Source of the DNA: Neoarius graeffei
Taxonomy: Eukaryota > Chordata > Actinopteri > Siluriformes > Ariidae
Reading direction: 5' to 3'
NCBI RefSeq assembly: GCF_027579695.1
Contig: NC_083590.1
Coordinates: 20,218,610 to 20,282,609 of the forward strand
Length of the DNA stretch: 64,000 bases
The position numbers were made by a program, and so were the translations under genes. The notes beneath the pieces are model-generated. The model was given only the letters and a program-made list of their open reading frames with translations. It had not been told where the DNA came from and did not search any database. Positions within the stretch are counted from its first letter, which is position 1. Each line of letters starts with the position of its first letter. This document shows, piece by piece, positions 46,743 to 59,000 of the stretch.

Positions 46743-47572
46743 CAGGGATGGATAACTTGATGGACGAAGTGAGGCAAGAGTCACCATGGAACATGATGTT
46801 TGCGGATGATATTGTGATATGTGGTGAAAGTAGAAAGGAGGTTGAGTTGGGTTTGGAGAGATGGAGGGATGCATTGGAATGAAGAGGAATGAAGGTGAGC
46901 CGTAGCAAAACAGAATACGTGTGCATCAATGAGAATGGGGATGAGAGTGTAGTGAAGATGCAAGGAATAGACGTAAAGAAAGTTGGTGAATTCAAGTACC
47001 TGGGGTCAACTGTGCAGGAAAATGGGGGCTGCGACAGTGAGGTGAGAAAGAGAGTGCAGGCAGGGTGGAGCAGTTGGAGAAGGATTTCGGGAGTCATTTG
47101 TGATAGGAAAGTCCCAGCAAAAGTGAAAGGTAAGATGTATAAGACAGTAGTGAGACCAGAAGTGATGTATGGATTGGAGACCGTACACTTAACGAAGAGA
47201 CAGGAGGCAAAGTTGGAGGTGGCGGAGTTGAGGATGTTAAGGTTTGCGATGGGAGGTTGGACAGGATAAGGAACGAGCACATCAGAGGGACAGCACATGT
47301 GGAGAGCTTGGGAATTAAGCTAAGAGAGATGAGACTGAGATGGTATGGGCACATCCTGAGAAGAGATGCAGAGCATGTGGGAAGGAGAACGTTGAGGATG
47401 GAGCTGCCAGGCACATGAAAACGAGGAAGGCCAAAGAGGAGATACATGGATGTGGTGAGAGAGGACATGAAAGTGGCAGGTGTGGTAGAGAAGGATGCGG
47501 AAGACGGAGCAATGGAGACGAAAGATCTGCTGGGGAGACCCCTAATCGGGAGCAGCCAAAAGAAGAAGAAGA
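46743..47572 (+). mobile_element. 5'-truncated RTE-like LINE with 11-bp target duplication
   Basis: Flanked by AGAAATTACCA at 46732-46742 and 47573-47583. It encodes the end of a reverse transcriptase (MMFADDIVICGESRKEV, then a stop, then GMKVSRSKTEYVCINE, EFKYLGSTVQENG, KMYKTVVRPEVMYGLE), followed by a frame-shifted C-terminus and ending in (GAA)n. The FADD active site is kept but several breaks make it dead. A and C have the empty site. Assignment to the RTE group is from the C-terminal pattern only. Confidence 0.85.
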
Positions 47573-47752
47573 AGAAATTACCAAAGGGAATGATCTGATC
47601 AAAATCTTGTATAAACAACTTATAATACAAAATTAAAAATAATGTAGGAAATGCTGGAGTTAAAGATGTCCATGGATAGAAAGAAAAAAAGGTAAACAAG
47701 TAAAACAAGCAAGAAAACTAATACTAATAAATAAAAATAAAAAAGAAACAAA

Positions 47753-47796
47753 TACATACATACATACATACATACATACATACATACATACATACA
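47753..47796. repeat. (CATA)n tract at the B/C block junction
   Basis: Eleven or so CATA repeats lie just where sequence matching the upstream flank of gene B ends and sequence matching the 3' flank of gene C begins. Confidence 0.9.
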
Positions 47797-48343
47797 GAAA
47801 GTTTTAACTTAAAACATATTCTTCAGTAGCTACAGTGAACCTAAAATGACATGTCTGTCATTATGAAAGTAAAGGTAGTAAACGGTTGTTCCTGTAAGTG
47901 GAAGAAGTTAAACTATCCAGAGGTTTTTAAAAAAAATTATTTGGATCGCAATGTCCTGAGATTGTTAAAATGAGAACCGAATACATCCGTTATTGTAAAA
48001 CAAAACATTTGATTCTGCTGAAGTTGTGCCAAACTATAAAACACTGAGAATTTGTTCGTGTGAATGGTCAAGTGATGAACACATTCTTTATGTCCGTGTC
48101 GTCTGGCTTTTGTAAACCATTTGCTTTGAAGTATCCATGATGAAAATAGGTTCAGAGCTTATTTGTGGCTCAGACTAGGCTTCAGGTATTGTAAGAAAAG
48201 TAGTACCAAAAAAAATTCTCATCTTTCATTTAGATTGACCTTAATGAAGAGGAGGTTTGTGCAATATTCAAGAAGAAACAGTGAGGACTGTAGGAGTTTG
48301 AGGTTGAGGATAGACAGATCGATCTTCTCATAAATTGTCACTT

Positions 48344-48357
48344 TCAGGTCACAGCAT
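48344..48357 (-). CDS. MHC gene C, cytoplasmic tail exon
   Basis: Reads DAVT then TGA (48344-48346). Where B has CGC AAG TGA, C has TGA AAG TGA, so the tail is two residues shorter. Confidence 0.75.
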
Positions 48358-51300
48358 CTGTGAGGAACAACAACAACAACAAAAGATTCAATTCATCGTG
48401 TTAAACATGGCTTGAATTAAACTGTAACAAAAGTTCAGACCTGAATAAGGTTTTACACTAATTCATTGTGGAAGATTGTGAGTAATTATTATAACTTTAT
48501 AACTTGTATATTCAGTGTCAGTCTTTGAAAAAGGAGAGAGAATAACGAGACCCTGATATCTGACCTTCCACACTGATCATAGTTATTAGTTAATCATTAG
48601 GGTTTAACTGTCTACCTTTACTTTTAATGAAGCATCGTATTACAAGCCCAACTACAGCAACCATGAAAATGCAGACTAACGTCATCCAAACAGGAAGCCG
48701 GAAGAGTTTCTCTTCTTTACCTACAAGTCGGAGAATATAAATGTGATCAAGCTAAGAAAAGGAAAGAAAATGTCTCCTGTACTACAGTTGTTATGGGGGG
48801 GGGGACAAAAAAAACTACACACACACACACAAATGTAAGAAGTGTACAATTTACCTGAACACATTATTCAATGAATATAATATAACAAACAAACTGAACA
48901 TCTAACATCACAACCCATCTAAAATAACAGAGCAAAGTATTTATTATCGATGTAATAACATATGAAATATCGTACACCAGGACAGGATTAGACCAATATC
49001 TATATAATTGCCAGATGTAATATCCAGAGTAATAACACTGTATATACCATATTGTCTTTATATGACATATCCCAGATTATATATTCTACCCCAGATCATA
49101 TACTGGATTAGATTAAATCATGAATATCATAGCCCAGGCCTTATAAGAGATTTAAAAAATTGCATTAGATTATATATTAAATATGTAACATCATATTCTT
49201 AGTCACTGATTAAAATAAAGGTGATAAAATTTCCAAACACAAAGATCAAATTAATTATGCAAATATTGTTATTTAAATCACATTTTAGATAAAACACATA
49301 ACTTCATACCCCAGGTGACTGTAATATTTCCCTCGACGCTGCTGTGATACACTACACAGCTGTAGTGCTGATCTCCTGTGTTCTCCTCAGGTCTGATCAC
49401 ACTCCTTCTGGTCTGATATGTACCATCACCATTAGGCAGAACATCATTCATCTCGAGATCCTCCTGCTGTAAATCTGCCCCAATCCACTTCACCTGCACG
49501 GCTTTGGGGTAAAACCCAGTCACATGACACGTGAAGAGAGTGGAACCAGCTCTCTGCTCCTCAAAAATCCTGACCTCTGGAGCTGAAAAACAACAAAAAA
49601 ACAAAACCATTTACACTTTATACACAGGGTATATATATATATAAAGAGAGAGAGAGCTGGTGATCTATAAATGGAATATTATGTAAAGCTAATGGACCTA
49701 CATAATCAGCTCACAATAAAAAATACACATAAACATACATACATACATACATACATACATACATACATACATACATACATACACACACATACTATATATA
49801 TACACACACACACACTATATATATATAGTGCTGTTAGGATCAAATGTTTAGACACAAATGGAGATGCTGATGCACATATCTTACCTTTCTTCATGTTGAC
49901 TGCTGGAGAATTCTTTAAGGACACGTTAAGGTAGTCAAAACAGGTCTTTTTATAGTAAGACATCAGGTGCTCAAGCCTGACTACATCCTTCTCCCGAATC
50001 CTTTTATATTTGACAGCTTGAGGAACAGATGCGATGAATGCCTTACTGTCAATATCTACAGTTAAGAAGTCCATCCCATTGAACCCGTGGGTTAACACTG
50101 CCTTGACTGTCCCATCTGGATAGAGGTCACACCGACCGTAGGCTTGATATACATTAATATCTGATAAGGTGCCTGTAATACGGAAGAAATTCAAAGGGCA
50201 GATGTTATCAGTGCAAGTTCACATCTCCATATATATACAACTAGAAACCTTGTAATAGTAATGAAATAAAACCATGCTGTTACCTACTGGACATATTTTT
50301 AACTACAATATCAAATATGCTTAAAGTTCTGCTTAAATTATAGAATGTTAATCACAGTTATAGTCGGCTGTTGAAATTTCTCAGTTAAAACCAGTTTATA
50401 TTTAAATGCTGAAGGATTGTCAGCTCATAGACCTCCACACTGCACCTACAAAACAAACTGCTAATGAGCAAGTGATTAAAGAAGACATTTCTAAAACTTT
50501 CTCTCATTGAGACTGACTTCAAGCACCGTGAGCACAGGCTAATATACTGTAATATGTATATTTAGGCACTGCCTAAAAGCAGAGCTCCCGATGAGTGTAA
50601 AACATGTTAATAATAATAATCTCACATTTTTTTAACAAGAGTACTCAGAGAGGGCGGCACGGTGGTGTAGTGGTTAGCGCTGTCGCCTCACAGCAAGAAG
50701 GTCCGGGTTCGAGCCCCGTGGCCGGCGAGGGCCTTTCTGTGCGGAGTTTGCATGTTCTCCCCGTGTCTGCGTGGGTTTCCTCCGGGTGCTCCGGTTTCCC
50801 CCACAGTCCAAAGACATGCAGGTTAGGTTAACTGGTGACTCTAAATTGACCGTAGGTGTGAATGAGAGTGTGAATGGTTGTCTGTGTCTATGTGTCAGCC
50901 CTGTGATGACCTGGCGACTTGTCCAGGGTGTACCCCGCCTTTCGCCCGTAGTCAGCTGGGATAGGCTCCAGCTTGCCTGTGACCCTGTAGAACAGGATAA
51001 AGTGGCTACAGATAATGAGATGAGATGAGTACTCAGAGAGCACAATATCCCCCACTGGCAACTATGCCATAACGCTGGTAAAATGTGACTGAATTGAACG
51101 AAATTGCAATATGTGCATTACCAACATATAACAAAGAATTCTGTCAAGTTTCACGAAATTCCTCAAAAAATTGTGAGGGAAGTTGATTTCAGAAAGCAAG
51201 CACACCTTCATGAAATTGCCAAACCACAAGTTTTTAATTATCAAGGGCATAACTCTGGTAAAATTTCCCCAAATTAAATGAAATTTCAATATGTGTATAA

Positions 51301-54300
51301 CAGTCATATAACAAAGCCTTTTGTCAAGTTTGGTGAAATTCCTCCACGAAGTGTGAGAGGAGTTGATTTCAGAAAGTGAGTATACTTCCCGGGCGGCACG
51401 GTGGTGTAGTGGTTAGCGCTGTCGCCTCACAGCAAGAAGGTCCTGGGTTCGAGCCCCGGGGCCGGCGAGGGCCTTTCTGTGTGGAGTTTGCATGTTCTCC
51501 CTGTGTCCGCGTGGGTTTCCTCCGGGTGCTCCGGTTTCCCCCACAGTCCAAAGACATGCAGGTTAGGTTAACTGGTGACTCTAAATTGACCGTAGGTGTG
51601 AATGTGAGTGTGAATGGTTGTCCGTGTCTGTGTCAGCCCTGTGATGACCTGGCGACTTGTCCAGGGTGTACCCCGCCTTTCGCCCATAGTCAGCTGGGAT
51701 AGGCTCTAGCTTGCCTGCGACCCTGTAGAAGGATAAAGCGGCTTGAGATAATGAGATGAGATGAGACGAGTATACTTCCCAGGATGGATGGAGGGATGGA
51801 CGTAAATCGCCACGACATAATCCCCCTTCAGGCCTTTCGGCCAGCAGGGGATAAAAAGCAAATTAAAAATAAGCACAGGATAAAAACCCATCTATCTTAT
51901 GGAAATAAAGATACAAATTTTGTTGTCCGATGGTCAAATGTTGAGATACGTTGCCTTGCATTTACAATCTGGTTCCCTGCACTACCATATTCTCTGAAGT
52001 ATGTTGCTTTGGTCCATACGCTTTACACGTGGGGAGCTCTGCTATTATTGGTGTGAGATGGAAAGAGGGGGCGGGCCTTCCAGAAAGTGTCAGTTAATAT
52101 GGGAGAGTTCAAAACACCTGTGCAAATATTGATTGGTTTTTCTTCATATTTTGAGTATGTTCGAGTATACTTGGTGTCGAAATGCATAAAGGTTGGCAGG
52201 TCTGATACAGACTTTTAAATATTTAATTTCTGGCATTTTTTCATCTCACTACTCATCCACACTCCCTCCAATTCCTGAATATTTCTGGACTATATGGTGC
52301 TTGAAATTTAAGATAAAGTGCAATTCATTAAAATTTCGATAAGGACAAGCAAAATGTTTGTTGAATACATGTCTCATGTGTTGAACGTACAACGTTCTTA
52401 TATTCATCAAATAAGCAATGTTGATGAACAAAGCCTATAGTTGTCTTACTGTTACAGAAAAACATGAAGTACCTGTGAGATTGAACTGCTTGATGGCTGT
52501 TTGGAGTGCTACAGCCATAGCTACCCTGTTGTCCTCTGTTGAAAGTCTCCTCTCTTTCCAGAGTTCTTGACCAGCTATAGTGTTGAGCCAATCGGGACAT
52601 GGTGTTCTTGAATGCATGCTGCTGTCATAGTAAAAGACAGTGGCATCATTCACAGCGATTCTCTCTATGTAACTGGGAAGGCCGAGGCCTTCAGAGCCGA
52701 GGAAATAGCCAGTGAGGGAATTAACCTCTGCAACATAATAAAAACAGGGAGTTAGGGATCATCTGAGTTTGCAGATACTTTCAACTCTGATTCAAAAGGT
52801 CTTTGTCCAAAGGTTTCCACCTATTATATACTTTGCCATATAAACTTTAATAAAACATCCATATATTGTAACAAAATGATGTGGAAATTCTTTGATTAAG
52901 GTGATTTTTTGGTTTTGCATTGGTGTCTGTCTACTGAGATCACATTGTGTAACCAAATGCTGATAAAAACCGACAGTCTGTTTAACAGTGTCTAAAACCT
53001 TCCTAGCTAAAGTGTGCTTTTCTCATGATTTGATCAGGTTTTTGGAGAGTTACATGATGCAACAACACAATCAATAATAATCATTGTAATCAGACAGTAA
53101 ATGGCCACTTTGCTCCTGCGCCAACACGTCATCATCAGAACAGAGAAGAGCATCGACACACACTGTACAGACGACTGTTTTGGGATGCGTTGGAAACACC
53201 TAATAAGCTACAGCTCCGGCAGCTGCCACTTCCTGTGTCCATGTATATTCTTTAAATGTTATTCTCAGTGGATTTGTCATGAAATTTCGTCTTAGCCTAT
53301 TTATTCTTGTAACTTAACCATTCAAGCACTAAAACATGCTGTGACATTTCCTTGACAGTCGAAAAGGCAAAAAGAAATTAAGTTTATTCATTTCTCTGAC
53401 AGAAGGTTGTGCATGTTTGTGACTGGTGATAGTATCAGATCTTTAAACTGGCATAAAGGCAACAGGAAAATCATTATAACTTTAACAACAACTATTAATG
53501 TCATACTTGTAAAAGGATTAATTTAGTCATGGTTTTGGCGTCAACTGATGACTGAGTTGCTGAACAACTTGCCTGCTCAAATGGGAACACAAATTATGTA
53601 ATACATTAAACAAATAGAACAAAGAGAAAACTGACACCCTGCAGTGCAGACTGAAAGAAAATCCTGTAATAAACGGTGATCCATGACATTAGGCATATCA
53701 GACGCTCGCTGTGAAAACTGTGCATGCAGACGCTCATCTAAGTTCCCAAATCTGTCATTACTTAACTCTTGAATACTTTCTATCGTGAATACTATCATTA
53801 AAAAGCTTATAATCTCTGCTTTCGAGGAAATGCATCTGGTTAAGATCTGTTCAGTACTTTGGGAGTAACGGCAGGTTGAAGTTGGTACAACAGAGTTCAC
53901 TCTCTGCTTGCGGGACGTCGGGAAACTGTTGGTGCTTTTTGAGTCACAGGAAAGCGCTCAGGCTCGCGCTCTCTCTCTCTCTCTCTTTCATGATCGGTTT
54001 CCAACTGGATTACTTGTCAATATTAATCAGATAACTTTTATAGGGATGTTCTCTCACTATTTCTGATAAAGGATTCGGCAAAAATTTCCATCTGCTAGTT
54101 TTGATGTTATGATTCATGGGACATTTTGAAGCGAGTTTTCATAGCTTTACCTACTTATTTTTTTCAAATCAAACTGACTCATGTAAATAAATAATTATTT
54201 TAGAATATAACTGTAGTTGTTTTGATGAAAAATATTGAGATATTAGTGGTCGGAATGATCATATATATATAAAATATATATTTTTTAAACCAGAAGTCAG

Positions 54301-55358
54301 AAACGCAAGTGTCAATTTCAGTTCAGTTAACTGGAATTGTTTATTGGATGTGGATCACACAGTGTTTCGCTTTAAAAGCTGTGAATATTAATAAAAATAA
54401 TAATTTATATTCTTTGATATAAACACTGGTAGGTGGCATGGTGGTGTAGTGGTTAGTGCTGTCGCCTCACAGCAAGAAGGTCCGGGTTCGAGCCCCTTCT
54501 GTGCAGAGTTTGCATGTTCTCCCCGTGTCCGTGTGGGTTTCCTCCGGGTGCTCCGGTTTCCCCCACAGTCCAAAGACATGCAGGTTAGGTTAACTGGTGA
54601 CTCTAAATTGAGCGTAGGTGTGAATGTGAGTGTGAATGGTTGTCTGTGTCTCTGTGTCAGTCCTGTGATGACCTGGCGACTTGTCCAGGGTGTACCCCGC
54701 CTTTCACCCGTAGTCAGCTGGGATAGGCTCCAGCTTGCCTGCGACCCTGTAGAACAGGATAAAGCGGCTACAGATAATGAGATGAGACTGATTTCTCCTT
54801 CTTTAAGCTCAGCTTTATATTGCACAAATAAATCCATTTGGTGAAACTTTGAAGTAGAGAGTTTACCAAGTTAACATTTTACCTAATTAGCATAATTAAT
54901 ACTAATTTGCATCATTTGTTTTTACTAATTTTTCAAACTTTGTATTCAGTATACAACCATCTATGTGCCACCAATTTCTATGTAAATATCTTGGGAAAAA
55001 ATAATAATTAAGAAAAAACATTTGATCTCATTCGTTAATGAGGCCCATTTTGGACCACGTGATTGAGTTCATGTTTATTCTTGCATTAACTGTCTGGTGA
55101 TGCACAGACAGACAGACAGACAAATAATGAGTCCAGCTTTCTGCATGGTTTCAGTTCCCCCCACTCCGACCCAGACTGGTTTATTTGGTCGAACCCAGTG
55201 TGTCTGTGCCGGGCATTTACACTGTCAATCACAAACACAGCACTGATCACAAAAACTAGTTTTAAAAAGTCTCCACGAAACCAACACTTACCACAACACG
55301 ACTGCTGGAGAAGGGAGAAGAAGAAGACTAAAGTATAAATAATCTTTGCTTTCCGCAT
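48344..55358 (-). CDS. MHC class I-like heavy chain, gene C (complete, 6 exons)
   Basis: A class I-type membrane glycoprotein, paralogue of genes A and B. Coding exons are leader 55292-55358, alpha1 52473-52727, alpha2 49885-50172, alpha3 49310-49582, transmembrane 48616-48720 and tail 48344-48357. They join in frame to 333 codons with GT-AG phase-1 introns and no stop. It keeps the same cysteine pattern as B and the same loss of the alpha2 Lys-Trp. Unlike B it has NLT at the end of alpha1, the position of the N-glycan conserved in most class I molecules. Differences from B cluster in alpha1 (for example SRTPCPDWL versus ATAPRPDWL) and the alpha2 helix. It appears intact, and the leader equals that of gene A. 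Confidence 0.87.
48616..48720 (-). CDS. MHC gene C, transmembrane exon
   Basis: Reads KEEKLFRLPVWM, then TLVCIFMVAVVGLVIRCF, then IKSK. One hydrophobic helix with a basic stop-transfer end. Confidence 0.85.
49310..49582 (-). CDS. MHC gene C, alpha3 (Ig C1) exon
   Basis: 91 codons starting PEVRIFEEQRAGSTLFTC. The Cys pair, FYP and KW motifs are intact. It differs from B at only a few residues (for example MNDV versus TNNV). Confidence 0.92.
49733..49783. repeat. (CATA)n microsatellite in the gene C alpha2-alpha3 intron
   Basis: About a dozen CATA units followed by short (CA)n and (TA)n runs. Confidence 0.9.
49885..50172 (-). CDS. MHC gene C, alpha2 exon
   Basis: 96 codons starting GTLSDINVYQAYGRCDLYPD. 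It contains the Cys pair and VPQAVKYKRIREKDVVRLEH. The helix end NVSLKNSPAVNM has an NVS sequon absent from B. Confidence 0.92.
50653..51026 (+). repeat. tRNA-derived SINE (copy 8) in the gene C intron
   Basis: Full-length; flanked by GAGTACTCAGAGAG at 50639-50652 and 51027-51040. Block B has the uninterrupted site near 37670. Confidence 0.94.
51391..51767 (+). repeat. tRNA-derived SINE (copy 9) in the gene C intron
   Basis: Full-length; flanked by GAGTATACTTCCC at 51378-51390 and 51768-51780. Absent at the matching place in B (about 37845). Confidence 0.94.
52473..52727 (-). CDS. MHC gene C, alpha1 exon
   Basis: 85 codons starting EVNSLTGYFLGSEGLGLPSY, with DSSMHSRTPCPDWLNTIAGQ and ending AIKQFNLTG. 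It includes one unpaired Cys (TPCPDW) not found in B. Confidence 0.9.
54432..54787 (+). repeat. tRNA-derived SINE (copy 10), paralogue of the copy at 1741
   Basis: Same insertion site as in gene A intron 1. The segment after the B-box is shortened by about 15 bp relative to the A copy. Confidence 0.92.
55292..55358 (-). CDS. MHC gene C, leader exon
   Basis: Signal peptide MRKAKIIYTLVFFFSLLQQS plus two Cys, GTAAGT donor; identical to gene A. Confidence 0.87.
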
Positions 55359-55414
55359 TTTCAGGTGATTCCTTCACATTACCGCAGGAGAAAGTGGTCA
55401 CGTGACTGGTGTGT

Positions 55415-55466
55415 TTGAAAACAGAATGAAAGTCAGACTCTCACTTCCGCCTGAAAATGACGCACA
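55415..55466 (-). promoter_or_regulatory. Candidate MHC class I promoter motifs, gene C
   Basis: The same cluster as in A: GAATGAAAGTCAGACT (ISRE-like), CACTTCCG (ETS-like) and TGACGCA (CRE/X2-like), 60-110 bp upstream of the ATG. Confidence 0.35.
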
Positions 55467-56159
55467 TGGTACATAAACACTATCTGCTGCACTATCATCT
55501 GAGCTCAGCTGCATGTTAATCAACAAGAACTTCATGAAAACGCATAAAGGCTTTCTGTGTCTTTTATTAAAACACAAGTTCAAGAGAGAGAAACTTAGTT
55601 GATAGAATTTAGTGAATTTGTTTTGATTTTTTTCACTAATCACGCTCACGTAAGTTCTTTCTAAGAAACTTCCAAATGTGCACCACTCCAGACCGGTAGG
55701 TGGCGGTAAATACACAATATCATCACCTGGGAACCGCTTCAATTCGAAGAAGAATTAGAAGATAATGCGCATGCGCAGAACATTCTTGCATCAAACGTTT
55801 TTTCCAATTTCTTTTTCTCTTCTTTTCTTTTTTTTTTTTGGAAATAACACTTTATTGAAAAAAATACAAAATGTTCAAAACCAATATAGCAATATCATGT
55901 TATCATCCTATTAAATATAGGGAAGAACAGAGAAATTATCAAAGGGAACAATCTGATCAAAATCTAGTCTAAAACAACTTAGAATACAAAATTGAAAATA
56001 AATTATGTAGAAAATGCTGTAGTTAAAGATGTCCATGGATAGAAAGGGAAAAAAGGAAAACAATGCTCACTGCTGCAAATGAGCTGTACAAACCATCAAG
56101 TCAAAGATTGTAGATGAACATTTCACCTGTGAGCATTGATGGTGTGTGATCACTTTCGC

Positions 56160-58110
56160 ATGTCTGTGAAGATTCTCAGTCATCCAGGTCATAGTAAACT
56201 GTGGGTGGTAAAAGAGAGCAACTGGACTCACTTGAAGATTCTTGAAGACCTTTCACCTCTCATCCGAAAGGCTTCTTCAGTTCTGTCTGACTAATAGGGA
56301 GTATCAGGCATTTATCCTCTCATAGATGAAAAGCAATCCTAAGGTGTCGTTGAGTCATCCTGTTAGTGTGGTGAAGATGGATAGATCTGCTGTCTATCTT
56401 CATCTTAACAACAAAGGACACTCATTTCAGGATTGCAACGTACGCATTTTAGCCAGAGAGGATCGTTGGTATGAGCGAGAAGTTAAAGAAGCCATTTTTG
56501 TCAACCTGGACAGAGGTGGTGGTCTAATGCCGCTTTTCCACTACAAACGCGGCTGAGCCGTGCCGTGCTGAGTCGAGCTGAGTCGAGCTGAGCGGGGCTG
56601 TTGGAGTTGCATTTCGACTACAACCGCGCTGAACCATGCTGGCTGGAAGTGGGTGGACACATTGGGTGGAGTTAGCGAAAGTGGGTGGACGTCACGTGAT
56701 GTTGTTAAGCAGCGCAAACAGTGACATCAGTGACAGTGGCGGAACAAGTCAGAGCCGGGCCGGGGGCGGGGCAAATGACCGGGCCCTTTATTAAAGCTTA
56801 TCATAACATCATTTTAGGCTACAAAATGTCCGCAACTGCGGTGTTTACCAATTTCAATACTACCGGGTGCAACTATGTTATTTAGTACATCAAGTCCTTC
56901 AAACAAACATGTAACTCAGAAACAAAAAACATTAGGATACTGTACATGGCTCATAATAAAACATCAATAGCCTATACTGCGCACATTATTTGAAGGGCAT
57001 ACGAATGAGCGCTCAGAGGTTGCAACGGTGACAGGAAGAGTCAGAAATAAAAGGAGGGCGGTGCAAACCTCACTGAATGCACTGTGTTTACCAATTTCAA
57101 CACTACGGGGTGCAACTATGTTATTTTGTACATTAAGTCCTTCAAACGAACATGTAACTCAGAAACAAAAAAACATTAGGCGACATACTGTACATGGCTC
57201 ATAATGAAACATCAATAGCCTACTGCGCGCATTATTTGAAGGGCATACGATGAGCCTTGCGCTCTGCGAACTCATGCACGATGCTCTGTATGATCTTTTA
57301 AGCAGTAGTCTCACGACCCGGATAGTAAACAATAAACATGGAGGACATGGTGTCGTTAGTGTTGCTGGTCTTGGTGCTGTGGCTTGTTGTCACCGACAAC
57401 GCCAACAGATACTGGCAAGAGCATATAGATGAGGCGAGGCGCATAAGGCTTCAGAAATTCTCGTAATTCGTAATTATTCTTCTTCCGGGTTTGCGGTGTT
57501 TACAGATCCCAGCGCGCTCGCGGGGCGTGTGTGGGCATGTGAGGACACGCCTCCTCACCAATCAGTGCACAGGGGAGTGTCTGCTCACGCCCCCAGCCTC
57601 ACTCGGCACGGCTTGGCTCGCTTCAGCCCCACTCCAAAACGGTGCGAGTTTTAGGGGCTAAGCAGGGCTGAAACGAGCTGAGTCGTGCTGGTTTTTGGTA
57701 GTCGAAACGCGAGCCGTGTCGGGCTGAAGTGAGCTGAAGCGAGCTGAAGTGAGCTGAAAAAGGGTAGTGGAAAAGGGCCATTAGACATCATTTATCAGCC
57801 ACCTACAATGCAGTCCTTGGCACACTTCCCAGACAACTGAATGCACACCAAAACCCAGCTGTTTTCAGTGACTCACAGGAGGACAGAGAGAACCAACAAT
57901 CCACTGATCACCCCAACGACTCTCTAGGCTGTTCACATCCAGCCCCCAGTGACCCACACCAACAGGATGACTCAACGACACCTTAGGCTTGCTTTTCATC
58001 CATGAAAGGATAAATACCTGATACTACCTATTAGTCAGACAGAACTGAAGAAGCCTTTCGGATGAGAGATGAAACGTCTTCAAGAATCTTCAAGTGAGTC
58101 CAGCTTTTCT
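56160..58110. mobile_element. Penelope-like retroelement fragment in C
   Basis: Paralogue of 5040-6310, with the same inverted flanking repeats and the same C-terminal trace (AVYLHLNNKGHSFQDC). It is interrupted by a different DNA element (56528-57780). Confidence 0.65.
56528..57780. mobile_element. Harbinger-like element in the Penelope-like fragment (C)
   Basis: Inverted ends TGCCGCTTTTCCACTAC and TGGCCCTTTTCCACTACCC, with GAGCTGA-type repeats inside both ends. Flanked by TAA (56525-56527) and TTA (57781-57783). A segment of about 160 bp occurs twice inside (56846-57007 and 57089-57252). No transposase seen. Confidence 0.75.
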
Positions 58111-59000
58111 CTTTTACCACCCACAGATCACTTTCACGTGTCTGTGCACAGTGCCATTTGCGTGGACCCCCTATAGCATTTTAGGATAGTTTGCAAGAGC
58201 GAAAGAAAAAAAAACAGAAAATCTGTCTCATTGTCCTGTTTTGTTGAAAATCTGACCTTGATATCTGGGATGAACACTGTGACTGTGTCAGAGTTTCGAT
58301 GAAAATGTCCCAAAGTCTAGACGTGTTGGGTATTGCATGTGAGAGCTCAAGCTCAAAGGGTCAAATTCAAAAAGAAAAATGAACTGAGTAAATTAGCCCC
58401 AGGAGCCAAAATGAAAGAAGGACCATAGCCTTCAGCAGAAATGGCAGTGAGGGATGCAAATAAAAATAGAGATGTTATTGGTCTAGTTTGGTCTGTAGTT
58501 ATTTTCATTTACCTAAGGCTAAGCACAGTTGACAATGTAGATGATCTACACGTCACACCCACTTGCACAAATTGACAAAATGGGCATGATTGTCTTTTTT
58601 AACTACATGGTTTTAGTTTAAATTGAACGCAAGTGTATTGATAGAGTACTCTTAAATCAGGATTGGTCATTTCCTGGTCAACGGCTTATTTCCTGGACAG
58701 CATCCAATATATGATTTCCTGTACAAAGAAAAACTGAAATAATCTCCTTAAAAATAATTATAGTCGTAAAAGAGCCGTTCAAAAAAAAAAGATCAGAGAC
58801 TGAACTGGAAAAGGGAAAAATAATGAAGGGGAGCGCTATAAAGATGTGTAAGGAATGAGTGTAAAGTTGAGAAAAATGAGGAGTTAATAAAAGGGAATAA
58901 TATATAGATTTAGGCACTGCCTAAAAGCGGAGCTCCCATCTGTTTCTGGGTTGTCGAATTTTCTTATATCATAGCCAGTCTCTATTTCTTTACTGGCTCG

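Larger units (their letters stand above)
33355..47700. repeat. Paralogous block B
   Basis: Matches block C (from about 47805 to 56060) in order: 3' flank, all MHC exons and introns, leader and upstream sequence. It differs by several insertions (SINE 33451, TTAA elements at 33847 and 38066, L2 38811, hAT complex 42905, RTE 46743) and by a loss of about 3 kb between alpha1 and leader. It is more diverged from C than A is. Confidence 0.85.

Noticed and set aside
47094-47708. 204-codon minus-strand open frame
   Set aside because: It is antisense to the RTE-like LINE at 46743-47572 and has low-complexity composition; a shadow frame.
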